Source: VRUE01 sp963727465
Lineage (GTDB): Bacteria > Actinomycetota > Thermoleophilia > Solirubrobacterales > 70-9
Direction: 5' to 3'
DNA: 64,000 nucleotides
NCBI GenBank assembly: GCA_963727465.1
Contig: CAVSGL010000003.1
Span: forward strand, 434,001-498,000
Positions 15,525 through 24,040 of this stretch are shown here, piece after piece. Position numbers and translations under genes: made by a program. The notes under the pieces were generated by a model, which made no database searches, had not been told where the DNA came from, and was given only the letters and a program-made list of their open reading frames with translations. Numbering within the stretch: position 1 is the first letter of the stretch; each line of letters opens with the position of its first letter.

Positions 15525-18500
15525 ATGCTCTCGATCGGCAAGCTCGGCAAAGGACAGGAGCGCTACTACCTCGACAAGGTCGCCGAAGGCGCCGAGGACT
15601 ACTACTCCGGCGAGGGCGAGGAGGCGGGCCAGTGGGTCGGCGACGCCGCTGAGCACCTGGGCCTCGAAGGCGAGGTCGGCGAGGACCAGCTCGTCGCGAT
15701 GTTGACCGGCCGCAACCCCGTGGACGGAGAGCCGCTCGTGGGGATGCGCGGCGTGCCGACGAACGGCGCCGTTCCCGGCTTCGATCTCACCTTCTCGGCT
15801 CCGAAGTCGGTCTCTCTGCTCTGGGCGCTCGGCGGAGCCGACGCGGCGGCGGAGGTCAAGGCCGCCCACCGAGAAGCCGTCGGGGCCGCCCTCACCTACA
15901 TGCAACGAGAAGCCTGCTGGACGCGGCGCGGAGCGGGCGGCGCCGAGTTCGTCAAGGGCGATGGCTACCTCGCCGCCGCCTACCTGCATCGCTCCTCGCG
16001 CAACGGCGACCCGCAGCTGCACACCCACGTGCTCGTCGCCAACGCGACCAAGGCCGACGGTCGCTGGACCCGCCTCTACCACCCGGCGATCTACGACCAC
16101 GCGACCACCGCCAGCTACATCTACGAGGCGCACCTTCGCGACGCGCTCGCCCGCCGCCTCGGCGTCGAGTGGCAGCCGACCCGAAAGGGCATCGCCGAGA
16201 TCGAGGGCTTCGCCGACGAGCACCTGCGCGCCTTCTCGACCCGCCGCGCCGAAATCCTCGAGGCGGCCGGCGAGAACGCCTCGGCGGCCTCGCGTCAGGT
16301 GGCGACGCTGGCCACCCGCAAGCCAAAGGACACGGATATCTCCCAGGTCGAGCTGCGCCAGCGCTGGCGAGCCAAAGCGGATGAGATCGGCCTCGACCGC
16401 GAGGCGATCGAGCGCTCGCTCGGCGTCAGGGACAAGGCCGAGCACTACCCGGTCCTCACCGTGCAACAGCTCGACCGGGCGGTGACTGAGCACCAGTCGC
16501 ACTTCGACCGCCGCGACGCGATCCAGGCCGTCGCCGATTCGCTGCGCAACGGAGCGCAGGCCGCCGACGTCGAGCGTCTCGCCGACGAGTTCCTCGCCGC
16601 GGAGTCGGTGATCCAGATCGCCGAGACCGCCAAAGGCCCCCGCTACACCACGCGGCGAATCTGGGAGCTTGAGCGCGAGGCGCTTGCCGCGGTCGAGCGG
16701 ATGAACAGTGAAAGGGCGAATGTCGCGGGCGAGCTGATCGCGGCGCGCGTGATCGCAGAGCGCCCGACGCTGAAGGCCGACCAGCGCGAGATGGTCCGCC
16801 GCCTGCTCAACGAGCCCGAGCGGGTCGCCGTCGTGATCGGCGAGGCGGGAACCGGAAAGACGTTCGCGGTCGTCGTCGCAGCCGAGGGCTGGGCGCAGGC
16901 GGGGGTCGAGCTGCGGATCGCCGCGCCGACCTGGCGAGCGGCGGGTGTCCTGCGCTCCGATGGGCTGCCTGCGGTCAGCGTCGCCGCCCTGCTCTCCGAA
17001 CTGGACCGGGGCGGGCGCGAGGGCGGCGGCGAGGCGCTGGCGCAGGGATCGGCCCTTGTGATCGACGAGGCGGCGATGGTCGATTCGGCGACGCTCGCCC
17101 GACTGGTCGAGCACGCCGAGCGGGCCGAGGCGAAGCTCGTCCTGCTCGGCGACCCCGAGCAGCTCGGAGAGATCGAGGCGGGCGGGCTGTTCAGGGCGAT
17201 CGCCGAGCGGACAGAGCCGATCCGCCTCGAAGAGGTGATCCGCCACGAGCACCGGGTGGACCGCGAGGCGGCGAAGCTGATCCGCGAGGGTGAGGGAGCG
17301 CAGGCGCTCGGCCTCTACGTCTCCGAGGAGCGGGTCACGGTGGCGCCGGACTCCGAGGCGATGCGGGCGGCCTTGGTGCGCGACTGGCATGAGGTGCATG
17401 AACGCGAGATCGACGCCGTGATGATCGCCAAGCGAAACCGCGAGGTCGAGCGCCTGAACGCGACGGCGCGCGAAGTCCTGCGCGAGGCGGGCAAGCTCGG
17501 AGCCGAGGAGGTCGAAGTCGGCGAGGCGAGGTTCGCCGCCGGCGACCGGGTGATCACCCGCGTCAACGACCGCCAGGCCGAGATCTACAACCGCGAACGC
17601 TGGCAGATCGCCGAGGTCGACGCCGAGCAGCGCCGCGTCGTCCTCGACGGGATCGACCAGGCGCGGCGGGTTGAGGTCGAGGCCGACTATCTCGCACGCA
17701 CCAACCCGCACTCCGAGGCCCCGGCGCTCGAACACGCCTACGCGGTGACGACCTACTCCGCGCAGGGGACGACCGCAGATCAGGCGTTCGTCATGGTCGA
17801 TCCCTCGATGGACAAGCAAGAGCTTTACGTGGCCGCCTCACGGAGTCGCGGCGAGACCTTCATCTATGCGACGCCGGAGATTCAGAGCCAGCGCGAGGAG
17901 ATCGCGCCGGTCCCCGACCGCGGCGCCGAGGCTCTGCCGCATATCGCCCTCGCCGCCGAGCGCGACCGTGCGCAGCTCGCGGCGCACGATGCCGCGCTCC
18001 GCTCCCGCTTCTCCGGCTTGCCGACCGAGGAACTGGTCGCCAGGAGCGATGAGCTGAGGGTTGCCGCCGGGCACGAAGCGAAGGCCGAGCGCGAGCTACG
18101 GCGCCTGCGCGAACGGGTCGAGACGGCCGAGGGTCGGGTCGAACGCTACGACTACGAGCGCGAGCGCGCGGTGGAGCTGAAGCGCCGGCCCCGCAAGAGC
18201 GAGCTGGCGCGGATCGACCGCGACGAAGCCGTCGCCGTGCGACGGCTCGATGAGCTTGAGGCCGAGGCACGCCGGTTCCCCGTCCCCTCGGGGACGGCGC
18301 GGCAGGAGCTGGCTGTCGCAGATCGCGTCCTCGCCGAGCGCCGCGAGCTGGCGATCACCGCGGCCCGCATCTCCCCGCCCATCTACGTCAAGAACGAGCT
18401 TGGCGACAGGCCGCGCGAGCCGCGGAAACGGGATGCCTGGGATTGGGGCGTCGAGGAGATCGAGACCTACCGTCAGCGATACGGAGTCAAGGACCCAAAT

Positions 18501-18641
18501 CGAGCGCTCGGGCGGAAGCGCGACCGGGAGCAACAGCGAGAAGCCCTACGCCGGATTCGCGAAGCTAAGCGGACGCTCGGATTGGGACCGCACGCGGCCC
18601 GGGAGCGCGGTCTTGGCCGGTCGTTGGGACTCGGGCGGTAG
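15525..18641 (+). CDS. TrwC/MobF-family conjugative relaxase-helicase
   Basis: 1038 residues. N-terminal relaxase domain: tyrosines in KGQERYYLDKVAEGAEDYY, FDLTFSAPKSVSLLWAL, and the metal-binding histidines in GDPQLHTHVLVAN with the HRSSRNGDP context. A RecD-like helicase follows: Walker A VVIGEAGTGKTFAV near residue 443, Walker B ALVIDEAAMVD near 510, late motif VTTYSAQGTTADQAFVMVD near 742. The C-terminal 200 residues are charged and likely coiled. It would nick the element's oriT and unwind the transferred strand. No partner T4SS genes are in the element. GGGGTGG precedes the ATG. The oriT is not identified. Confidence 0.93.
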   Translation: MLSIGKLGKGQERYYLDKVAEGAEDYYSGEGEEAGQWVGDAAEHLGLEGEVGEDQLVAMLTGRNPVDGEPLVGMRGVPTNGAVPGFDLTFSAPKSVSLLWALGGADAAAEVKAAHREAVGAALTYMQREACWTRRGAGGAEFVKGDGYLAAAYLHRSSRNGDPQLHTHVLVANATKADGRWTRLYHPAIYDHATTASYIYEAHLRDALARRLGVEWQPTRKGIAEIEGFADEHLRAFSTRRAEILEAAGENASAASRQVATLATRKPKDTDISQVELRQRWRAKADEIGLDREAIERSLGVRDKAEHYPVLTVQQLDRAVTEHQSHFDRRDAIQAVADSLRNGAQAADVERLADEFLAAESVIQIAETAKGPRYTTRRIWELEREALAAVERMNSERANVAGELIAARVIAERPTLKADQREMVRRLLNEPERVAVVIGEAGTGKTFAVVVAAEGWAQAGVELRIAAPTWRAAGVLRSDGLPAVSVAALLSELDRGGREGGGEALAQGSALVIDEAAMVDSATLARLVEHAERAEAKLVLLGDPEQLGEIEAGGLFRAIAERTEPIRLEEVIRHEHRVDREAAKLIREGEGAQALGLYVSEERVTVAPDSEAMRAALVRDWHEVHEREIDAVMIAKRNREVERLNATAREVLREAGKLGAEEVEVGEARFAAGDRVITRVNDRQAEIYNRERWQIAEVDAEQRRVVLDGIDQARRVEVEADYLARTNPHSEAPALEHAYAVTTYSAQGTTADQAFVMVDPSMDKQELYVAASRSRGETFIYATPEIQSQREEIAPVPDRGAEALPHIALAAERDRAQLAAHDAALRSRFSGLPTEELVARSDELRVAAGHEAKAERELRRLRERVETAEGRVERYDYERERAVELKRRPRKSELARIDRDEAVAVRRLDELEAEARRFPVPSGTARQELAVADRVLAERRELAITAARISPPIYVKNELGDRPREPRKRDAWDWGVEEIETYRQRYGVKDPNRALGRKRDREQQREALRRIREAKRTLGLGPHAARERGLGRSLGLGR

Positions 18642-18742
18642 CCGCTCCCCCGACCGACCGCCGATTGAAGCACGCCTTCGGCGTGCTGTTCGGCGGGTAG
18701 GTCGGGGTGGCTGACTTGGACTTTGGCGAAGGGCGCGCATCG

Positions 18743-18979
18743 CTACGTCTCGAACTTCTCCGAGAGTTTCGCCAGCTCGCCGATCGACACGTCGAGGGCT
18801 GTTGCGATGCTCTTGACGGTTGCCCAGGTCGGGTTGGCGTGGCCCCGCTCGATCAGCGAGAGGGTGCCCATCGTGACTCCGGCTTGTGGAGCCAGAGCTT
18901 CCTGCGTCGCCCCGCGCTTCTCTCGGAGTTGACGGATTGCCTGGCCGAGCGCCGGTTGTGGTCGATCTGAGCGATCCAT
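18743..18979 (-). CDS. XRE-family helix-turn-helix repressor
   Basis: 78 residues from ATG 18979 (a GTG at 18991 adds four residues). Nearly the whole protein is one Cro/CI-type HTH: ALGQAIRQLREKRGATQEALAPQAGVTMGTLSLIERGHANPTWATVKSIATALDVSIGELAKL. It diverges from the two small genes at 19143-19801 leading to the integrase, with a 9-bp inverted repeat between them, so it is likely the element's lysogeny-type repressor. Confidence 0.88.
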   Translation of the reverse strand: MDRSDRPQPALGQAIRQLREKRGATQEALAPQAGVTMGTLSLIERGHANPTWATVKSIATALDVSIGELAKLSEKFET

Positions 18980-19021
18980 CGCGAGCCACACGCTCTCAAA
19001 TCCGCGCGGTAACTACCATAG

Positions 19022-19054
19022 AAGTTCTTTCCAACGATATCTTCTAAAGAACTT
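19022..19054. promoter_or_regulatory. inverted repeat, candidate operator of the XRE repressor
   Basis: AAGTTCTTT (19022-19030) and AAAGAACTT (19046-19054) are a perfect 9-bp inverted repeat with a 15-bp AT-rich spacer, so half-site centres are 24 bp apart. It lies in the intergenic region between the XRE gene and the rightward operon starting at 19143. Local base composition is much more AT-rich than the surroundings, as expected of a promoter. Confidence 0.55.
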
Positions 19055-19142
19055 GCTACGCTGAGTCCAGCCAAAAACAAGCGGCGACCCGCTGCGCTGT
19101 AGACGCGACGGGCCGCCTGACCACAAGGAGAGTGGACTCCTC

Positions 19143-19496
19143 ATGGCTGAGAAGAACCCTACGCATGGCAGGCGGGCGGTGCGGCTCGATCTGCCGCCCT
19201 CGCAGATCGAGATTCTCTGCGGCCTGATCGACGACTGGCGCGAGGACGCCCGCGGCGACTTGGCGCATCCCAAAGGGGTGAGTGACCCCGACCTGATGCG
19301 CCAGGAGGTAGAGGCGTTCGACCGCCTCGCGCCGGAAGTGGAGAAGGGCGAGATACTCGTACCCGACGAGACGGCTCGCGCTGCGGTCGAGGCCGCCGCC
19401 AGGGCGTACGACGATGCGAGCGACTACACGGAGGTCGTCTCCCACCACGACGCGCTGCACGGCCTGCTCGCGGCGCTGACGGTGGAGGCGTTCTGA
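19143..19496 (+). CDS. small acidic protein of unknown function
   Basis: 117 residues, not recognised. Starts MAEKNPTHGRRAVRLDLPPSQIEIL after a good ACAAGGAGAG ribosome-binding site. The body is rich in Asp/Glu/Ala and predicted helical (PDETARAAVEAAARAYDDASD). It is the first gene of the rightward operon and shares a TGATG overlap with the next. A role in element control is possible only by position. Confidence 0.7.
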   Translation: MAEKNPTHGRRAVRLDLPPSQIEILCGLIDDWREDARGDLAHPKGVSDPDLMRQEVEAFDRLAPEVEKGEILVPDETARAAVEAAARAYDDASDYTEVVSHHDALHGLLAALTVEAF

Positions 19497-19801
19497 TGTG
19501 GCGGAGCGGCGGCGGCGCATGGCGTCGCCGCCAGCGTCGCGCCCCTTCGCTCGGCTCGATGACCGACGAGCAGATGCAGCGCGTCGTCCTCGGCGTCGTC
19601 TTGCGCGAATACCCCGTGCTGCTCACCTTCCCCGCGCTCGCTTTCGAGCTCTCGGAGAACCCCTGCGACTTCCTCGCCGCCTACGCGCTCGCCCGCGCTG
19701 TGCGCGACCTCGTAATCGAGGGTCTGCTGCACAGCAATGGCCACCTGGTCTTGCCGAGCCGCGCGGCCCTTCGCTTCGAGCGACTGAGGGGGTGCGACTG
19801 A
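19496..19801 (+). CDS. small winged-helix-like protein of unknown function
   Basis: 101 residues. After an Arg-rich start, residues 22-95 (DEQMQRVVLGVVLREYPVLL to GHLVLPSRAALRFERL) have the helix-helix-helix-hairpin pattern of a winged-helix domain; this is a pattern judgement, not a family match. Translationally coupled to the preceding gene by a one-base overlap and followed within 9 bases by a very large hairpin. Confidence 0.65.
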   Translation: MWRSGGGAWRRRQRRAPSLGSMTDEQMQRVVLGVVLREYPVLLTFPALAFELSENPCDFLAAYALARAVRDLVIEGLLHSNGHLVLPSRAALRFERLRGCD

Positions 19802-19809
19802 GGATCGGC

Positions 19810-19908
19810 AGTGACAGCGGCTTCTCGGGGGTCGAGGCGGTCGCAGGGAGGCGGGCGTGCCTTGCGGGGTCGCCTGCTTGTCTCGGCCCCCGAGAAGCCG
19901 CTGTCACT
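19810..19908. repeat. long hairpin: 22-bp perfect inverted repeat, extendable to about 31 bp
   Basis: The arms 19810-19831 and 19887-19908 (containing AGTGACAGCGGCTTCTCGG and its complement) are exact. The inner flank continues pairing with G-T wobbles to about 19840/19878, leaving a loop of about 37 nt. It lies between the small-protein operon and the integrase gene. Candidates are a terminator, an oriT or single-strand origin recognised by the relaxase, or an RNA leader controlling integrase. Confidence 0.75.
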
Positions 19909-19978
19909 CATGCCCAGGCGATGCACGGAGCGCGTTTCGTGGACATAGACCTTGCATGAAGGCCCCGAAGGGAGTGCA

Positions 19979-21112
19979 GTGGCGAAGCTGACCAAGACCT
20001 CGACCCCGGGCGTCTTTCGCCGTCATCGGCGGGACTGTCCTGGTGGTCGCTGCGACTGCGCGTACGCCGTTGTCTGGCGACATCGCGGGAAGCAGTCGAT
20101 GGAGACCTTCCCGACGTTGGCCGCGGCGCGGGAGGCGAAGGCGAGGCGCGAGGCGGGGGAGCGGCGGCCCGCCTCGCGGGAGCCACTCGAGGACTACGCC
20201 CGGCAGTGGATCGTCACCTACCGGGGCCGCACTTCTCGGGGCCTGTCGGAGCGCACCCGCGGCATCTATCGCCGCGACATGGAGCGATGGGCGATCCCCT
20301 ACTTCCGCGGTTGCCGCTTGGACGAGATCGAGCCGCCGGATGTGCGGGCGTTCATCGGCCACCTCGACGACGCGGGCCTTCGCGCCAACACGATCAGGTC
20401 GATCATGGCCCCGGTCAAGGCTATGTATGCGACGGCGGTCGAGGACGGCGCGGTCAGGGCGAACCCGACCGTCAACGTACGTATCGGCCTCGGTCGACGT
20501 GCCCAGGAGCCCGGCCGGGAAGTTCGGGCGATGACCCGCGCCGAGCTGTCCACTGTCCTCGGTCATATCCCCGAGCAATGGCGTTTGCTGTTTGAGTTGC
20601 TCGCGCACACCGGTCTGCGGATCAGCGAGGCGATCGGCTTGACCTGGGGCGACGTTGAACTCGGATCGACTCCGCGCCTGCTCGTGCGGCGACAGGACTG
20701 CCGTGGCGAGATCGGCCCGCTGAAGTCCGAGAAGTCCCGTCGCGACATCCCGCTGTCGCCCGGCATGGCCCGGCGCTTGAAGCTCGCCCGCGGCTCTCAG
20801 GCTGCGGCCGAGCGGGTCTTCACCAGCCCACAGGGGTTCCCGCTCTCCGATGGGAACCTCCGCCGTCGAGTGCTTGCTCCGGCGGTCGAGACTGCCGGCC
20901 TGCCCTGGGTGACGTTCCACACCTTCCGCCACACCTGCGCCTCCCTGTTGTTCGAGGCCGGCCGCGACGTAAAGCAGGTCTCCGAGTGGCTCGGCCACGC
21001 CGACGCCGGGTTCACGCTGAAGGTCTACGTCCACCTGATGGACTCCGGAGTCGGCGATGCGGCCTTCATGGACGATGCGGTCGTGCCGGCGGCTGACGAA
21101 GCTACTGGATGA
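19979..21112 (+). CDS. int: tyrosine recombinase / site-specific integrase of the element
   Basis: 377 residues. I chose GTG at 19979 because AAGGGAG lies about six bases upstream; a TTG at 19952 is weaker. N-terminal Arg/Cys-rich arm-binding part (HRRDCPGGRCDCAYAVVWRHRG), SAM-like core-binding domain (PLEDYARQWIVTYRGRT to NPTVNV), then the catalytic domain. The pentad is visible: Arg in HTGLRISEAIGLTWGD, Lys in LKSEKSRRDIPL, His-x-x-Arg in HTFRHTCASLLFE, His in WLGHADAGFT, Tyr in LKVYVHLMD. It should integrate the element into tRNA-Phe. Confidence 0.95.
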   Translation: MAKLTKTSTPGVFRRHRRDCPGGRCDCAYAVVWRHRGKQSMETFPTLAAAREAKARREAGERRPASREPLEDYARQWIVTYRGRTSRGLSERTRGIYRRDMERWAIPYFRGCRLDEIEPPDVRAFIGHLDDAGLRANTIRSIMAPVKAMYATAVEDGAVRANPTVNVRIGLGRRAQEPGREVRAMTRAELSTVLGHIPEQWRLLFELLAHTGLRISEAIGLTWGDVELGSTPRLLVRRQDCRGEIGPLKSEKSRRDIPLSPGMARRLKLARGSQAAAERVFTSPQGFPLSDGNLRRRVLAPAVETAGLPWVTFHTFRHTCASLLFEAGRDVKQVSEWLGHADAGFTLKVYVHLMDSGVGDAAFMDDAVVPAADEATG

Positions 21113-21123
21113 AATCCTGCACA

Positions 21124-21146
21124 TGTAGATTCTAAGTGTGTAGATT
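21124..21146 (+). promoter_or_regulatory. direct repeats before the AbiEi-like gene
   Basis: TGTAGATT occurs at 21124-21131 and 21139-21146, a 15-bp period, in an AT-rich stretch immediately upstream of the ATG at 21154. AbiEi antitoxins repress their own promoters by binding repeats, so these are candidate operator sites. Confidence 0.4.
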
Positions 21147-21153
21147 TTCATCC

Positions 21154-21756
21154 ATGAGACCAAGCGAGGTGATCGACATCGCGCGTCGTGTTGGCGGAAT
21201 CTCATCGGCCGCGGAGCTGATCGAGAGCGGCGCTCGCTGGGAGGACCTGTACCAGCTGCGGGACAGCTGTGAGCTGATCGAGTTGTCGCGCGGCATCTAT
21301 CGCGTCGCCGATGCTCCGGCGACCGCCCACCTCGACCTGGTGGCGGTTTGTCGCCGGGCGCCGGAGGGGATGATCTGCCTCAACTCTGCCGCGAGCTTCT
21401 GGGACCTGAGCGACGCGATGCCGGATACGGTCCACCTGGCGGTAGCCCGAGGGAGGCATCGACCCAGGATTGCCTACCCGCCGACGCGAGTCCACGTCTT
21501 CGCCGCCGCGACGTTCTCGCTCGGGCGGGAGATGGAGAAGGTCGAATCGGGCGAGACGATCGCGATCAGCTCCCCGGAGCGGACGGTCGTCGACCTCATG
21601 CGCCTCCGCTCGCGTATGGGCCGCGATCTGGCGCTGGGCGCGCTTCGCAGGTACCTGCAAGGCGGCAACGCCAAGCCCGGCGAACTGCTCGCGCTGGCTC
21701 GTCGGCTGCGCGTCGGCTCGGTGATGGCTGAGGCGTTGGAGCCTTTGCTGGCGTGA
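21154..21756 (+). CDS. AbiEi-family antitoxin-like transcriptional regulator (orphan)
   Basis: 200 residues from ATG 21154. N-terminal winged helix, VIDIARRVGGISSAAELIESGARWEDLYQLRDSCELIELSRGIYRV, is the AbiEi_4 domain of type IV toxin-antitoxin antitoxins. The remaining part, with LNSAASFWDLSDAMPDTVHLAVARG and SSPERTVVDLMRLRSRMG, matches the C-terminal domain of the same family. No AbiEii nucleotidyltransferase toxin gene follows, so it is an orphan or acts with a distant toxin. Confidence 0.82.
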   Translation: MRPSEVIDIARRVGGISSAAELIESGARWEDLYQLRDSCELIELSRGIYRVADAPATAHLDLVAVCRRAPEGMICLNSAASFWDLSDAMPDTVHLAVARGRHRPRIAYPPTRVHVFAAATFSLGREMEKVESGETIAISSPERTVVDLMRLRSRMGRDLALGALRRYLQGGNAKPGELLALARRLRVGSVMAEALEPLLA

Positions 21757-21845
21757 CCGAGCGCACGCCTATCCCTTCTCTGTAGAAGCTGCACGGGCCG
21801 GAATCGCCAAGCTGGCCGTGGAGAGAATCGGGAATATCCCTCGTA

Positions 21846-22391
21846 ATGCACCGCATGGCCGGAGGGATCGTCGCGTTGAGCGTGGCAGCGGTAATCACGT
21901 TCGCCGCCGATGCGAGCACCAAGCCTCACCAGCTTGCGATCCCGACCTTGATGGCTGTCGCCGTTCTGGCGGCAGTCGTCTGGTTCTTTACGCGGCCGAA
22001 CATACATAGCAAGGCCAAGAGAAGGCGATTCAGGTTGGTCGAGGCTGAGCTTGCGGTAGCTCAAGAAGAAGTCGCCAGGATGGCCGAAGCGCTCGGCAGG
22101 GAATGGCCGCACCTGACGCCCGATGGGGAAAAGGTCGAAAGGGTCTCACCCGGCTGGCGGGCCAGAACCACCGAGTTCATCGAGGCCGTCCTCTCTCCGC
22201 CAAGCCGGGCCGCCTTCAAGGGCGCGACCGGCAGGGATCAGTTGGAGAGGCTTGAGGACGAGGCGAGGGTTCTCGGCGAGATTGCCAACCGCCTGGACGC
22301 GAGCATGATGCGAGCCGACGAGGTCGAAATTAGGCAAGCAGTCGAGCGGCGACGGTCAGGCAGCCCGTTCAACTATGGCTGCTCAGAATGA
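21846..22391 (+). CDS. membrane protein with two N-terminal TM segments, unknown function
   Basis: 181 residues, not recognised. Hydrophobic helices at about 5-22 (AGGIVALSVAAVITFAA) and 31-48 (LAIPTLMAVAVLAAVVWFF) are followed by a basic patch (KAKRRRF) and a long charged, probably coiled cytoplasmic domain (VEAELAVAQEEVARMAEALG; LERLEDEARVLGEIANRL). The ribosome-binding site is weak. Confidence 0.6.
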   Translation: MHRMAGGIVALSVAAVITFAADASTKPHQLAIPTLMAVAVLAAVVWFFTRPNIHSKAKRRRFRLVEAELAVAQEEVARMAEALGREWPHLTPDGEKVERVSPGWRARTTEFIEAVLSPPSRAAFKGATGRDQLERLEDEARVLGEIANRLDASMMRADEVEIRQAVERRRSGSPFNYGCSE

Positions 22392-22711
22392 GGGCGGCCA
22401 AACGCCGACCTACTGGATCGGAAACGACGCGCCTCAAATCGAGGCGCGGGCCGGGATCGGGCGATTGGGCCGGGGTAGCGCTCTGGGTAACAGGAGCCAG
22501 ATTTGCTGCCGGTCGATGTGCTGGAATGTAGATGCGGATCGAGCCGCCAAGTTGGCACTCGACCCCCGTGACGGCCAAGGCCGACGACGATCCCGGTACA
22601 GCCGCCAATCTTCACCGTCCAGCAGGGCGGAGGAGGGATCCCAAAGGGTCGTCCCAGGAATCTGAATTCAGAGTCCCGGCCGGGGTCCAAACCTAGCCGG
22701 GGCTTCTTGGT
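22392..22711. other. 320-bp intergenic stretch without a supported gene
   Basis: Short open frames occur on both strands but their translations are low-complexity and basic with no ribosome-binding site. The stretch separates the convergent membrane-protein and lipoprotein genes; GC-rich partial palindromes around 22675-22705 could terminate both. Confidence 0.5.
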
Positions 22712-23275
22712 TTAGGAGCCTTCGCAAAGCCGCAAGCCCCGGTCGATCAGCGGCCCGATGTTGACCCTCAGCCCGTACCCGCCTGGTTCCTTTTTCCAGA
22801 TCGGTTTGATGTCGGGATAGCCCGCATCCAGGGCGTGGCCATTTACCGCGTAGGTAACGCCGTCAGGCGTGGTGAAGGTAACACGCTGCACCACGAGGCT
22901 GCTGACGATTTCTTCTTCGCATTGAAGGACGCCCGATTTCACAGTCAACGGCCATTCCCCGAAGTCGCCGCAGCCCACGTGCAGGCTCGGCACCTCGGTG
23001 CCCGCTGGGCCGGGCATCTGTTTGGGGCTTGCCGCGTATTCGGGGCACTTCCGCTGCTGTCTTTCCCAGCGGCGCTGCGATGCGTTGGCCGCCTTAAGCC
23101 GTCGCTGTTCCTGGGCGGGCGTCAGTTCTTCCCATTCAGCTTCGACTTCGTGCTTGACCTTTTCGTACTGCGATTCCTTCTTGCCGCCGCACCCCACCAA
23201 AATCCCTGCAAGCAGAAGGACGCCAGCGAGTAGCCAGACAGTGCCGCTCCCCCAGGGTCGCCCTCTGCCCTCCAT
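22712..23275 (-). CDS. lipoprotein with DUF2511-like C-terminal domain
   Basis: 187 residues. Signal peptide VWLLAGVLLLAGILVGCGGK with lipobox Cys near residue 29. A charged helical segment (residues 35-80, KVKHEVEAEWEELTPAQEQR) precedes a domain with CGDFGEWPLTVKSGVLQCE and VTFTTPDGVTYAVNGHA, matching the DUF2511/YebY-like pattern of a short secreted domain with a disulphide. Function unknown; often found in actinobacterial secreted proteins and mobile elements. Confidence 0.75.
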   Translation of the reverse strand: MEGRGRPWGSGTVWLLAGVLLLAGILVGCGGKKESQYEKVKHEVEAEWEELTPAQEQRRLKAANASQRRWERQQRKCPEYAASPKQMPGPAGTEVPSLHVGCGDFGEWPLTVKSGVLQCEEEIVSSLVVQRVTFTTPDGVTYAVNGHALDAGYPDIKPIWKKEPGGYGLRVNIGPLIDRGLRLCEGS

Positions 23276-23377
23276 CGGTACGCGAGCCTATCGAAATCCT
23301 GATCAAGCCCGGTTTGTCTCAGTCGTGTCTGACCTGAACGTCCAGAGGTTGGAAGGCGAGCGGTAGAATCGGAGCCC

Positions 23378-23611
23378 ATGACGGCCAAGGAGACAGTCTT
23401 GGAGCACGCCCCTCGCTGGAGCGAGGAGCAGGCCGAGCGCGCATTGCTGGCGGCGGAGGGTCGCCGACCCGTCCAGCGAGAGAGCCGTCTCAGCGAACAC
23501 CGCGCCCTGATGGAGCGTGCCGCCGCGCTGCGGGCGCGTCAGTCGAAGCAGACGGATGTGGTGGCCTTGGTGCGCCAAGGTCGCGACGAGCTGGAGCAGC
23601 GCGCCTCATAG
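23378..23611 (+). CDS. VapB-like antitoxin
   Basis: 77 residues, mostly charged helix (HAPRWSEEQAERALLAAEGRR, SEHRALMERAAALRARQ). GGAG precedes the ATG by four bases. Sequence alone is not diagnostic, but it directly precedes a PIN-domain gene whose frame overlaps this stop by four bases, the usual antitoxin-toxin arrangement. Confidence 0.7.
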   Translation: MTAKETVLEHAPRWSEEQAERALLAAEGRRPVQRESRLSEHRALMERAAALRARQSKQTDVVALVRQGRDELEQRAS

Positions 23612-24027
23612 CCTCGACTGTTGTCATTGACGCGAGCGTCATGCTGGCGCTGGTTCTCGATGAACCTCACACCGTGGCTGTCGCGGATCTCATGGAGCGG
23701 TGGGCCGAGGAAGGAGCCAAGCTGCACGCTCCGGTGCTCGCTCAATACGAGGTCGCCAGCGCACTGACGCGGAAGCGGGTTCGGGACGAGCTGTCGCGCG
23801 AGGAGAGCGACGAGGCGCTGGAGATCATCGACGGGCTTGACGTGAGCTTCGACGCCGTGCCGGACAAGGCTCGCACCATTGAGATCGGAGTCGAACTCGA
23901 ACGCCACTCGGCCTACGACGCCGCCTACCTGGAGCTGGCCAAGCGACTCGACGCCGAGATATGGACGATTGACGGCCCGCTCGCTCGCAACGCCAGCGGT
24001 CGCCACCCGATCAAGCTGATTGCTTGA
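23608..24027 (+). CDS. vapC: PIN-domain toxin, VapC-like, with non-standard start
   Basis: The PIN fold is clear: VVIDASVMLALVLDEP (first Asp), APVLAQYEVASALTRKRV (Glu), YDAAYLELAKRL (Asp) and AEIWTIDGPLAR (last acidic residue), so it should be a Mg-dependent RNase. The first ATG (23641) lies after the essential first aspartate, so translation must begin upstream. No ATG, GTG or TTG exists in frame; ATA at 23608 overlaps the antitoxin stop as ATAG, and ATT at 23626 is the alternative. I place the start at 23608 on that basis. An annotation starting at 23641 would lack a catalytic residue. Confidence 0.8.
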   Translation: MASTVVIDASVMLALVLDEPHTVAVADLMERWAEEGAKLHAPVLAQYEVASALTRKRVRDELSREESDEALEIIDGLDVSFDAVPDKARTIEIGVELERHSAYDAAYLELAKRLDAEIWTIDGPLARNASGRHPIKLIA

Positions 24028-24040
24028 TTGACAGGCCGCT

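Noticed and set aside
22375..22665. 96-codon open frame after the membrane-protein gene
   Set aside because: No ribosome-binding site, overlaps the previous gene in another frame, low-complexity basic translation.
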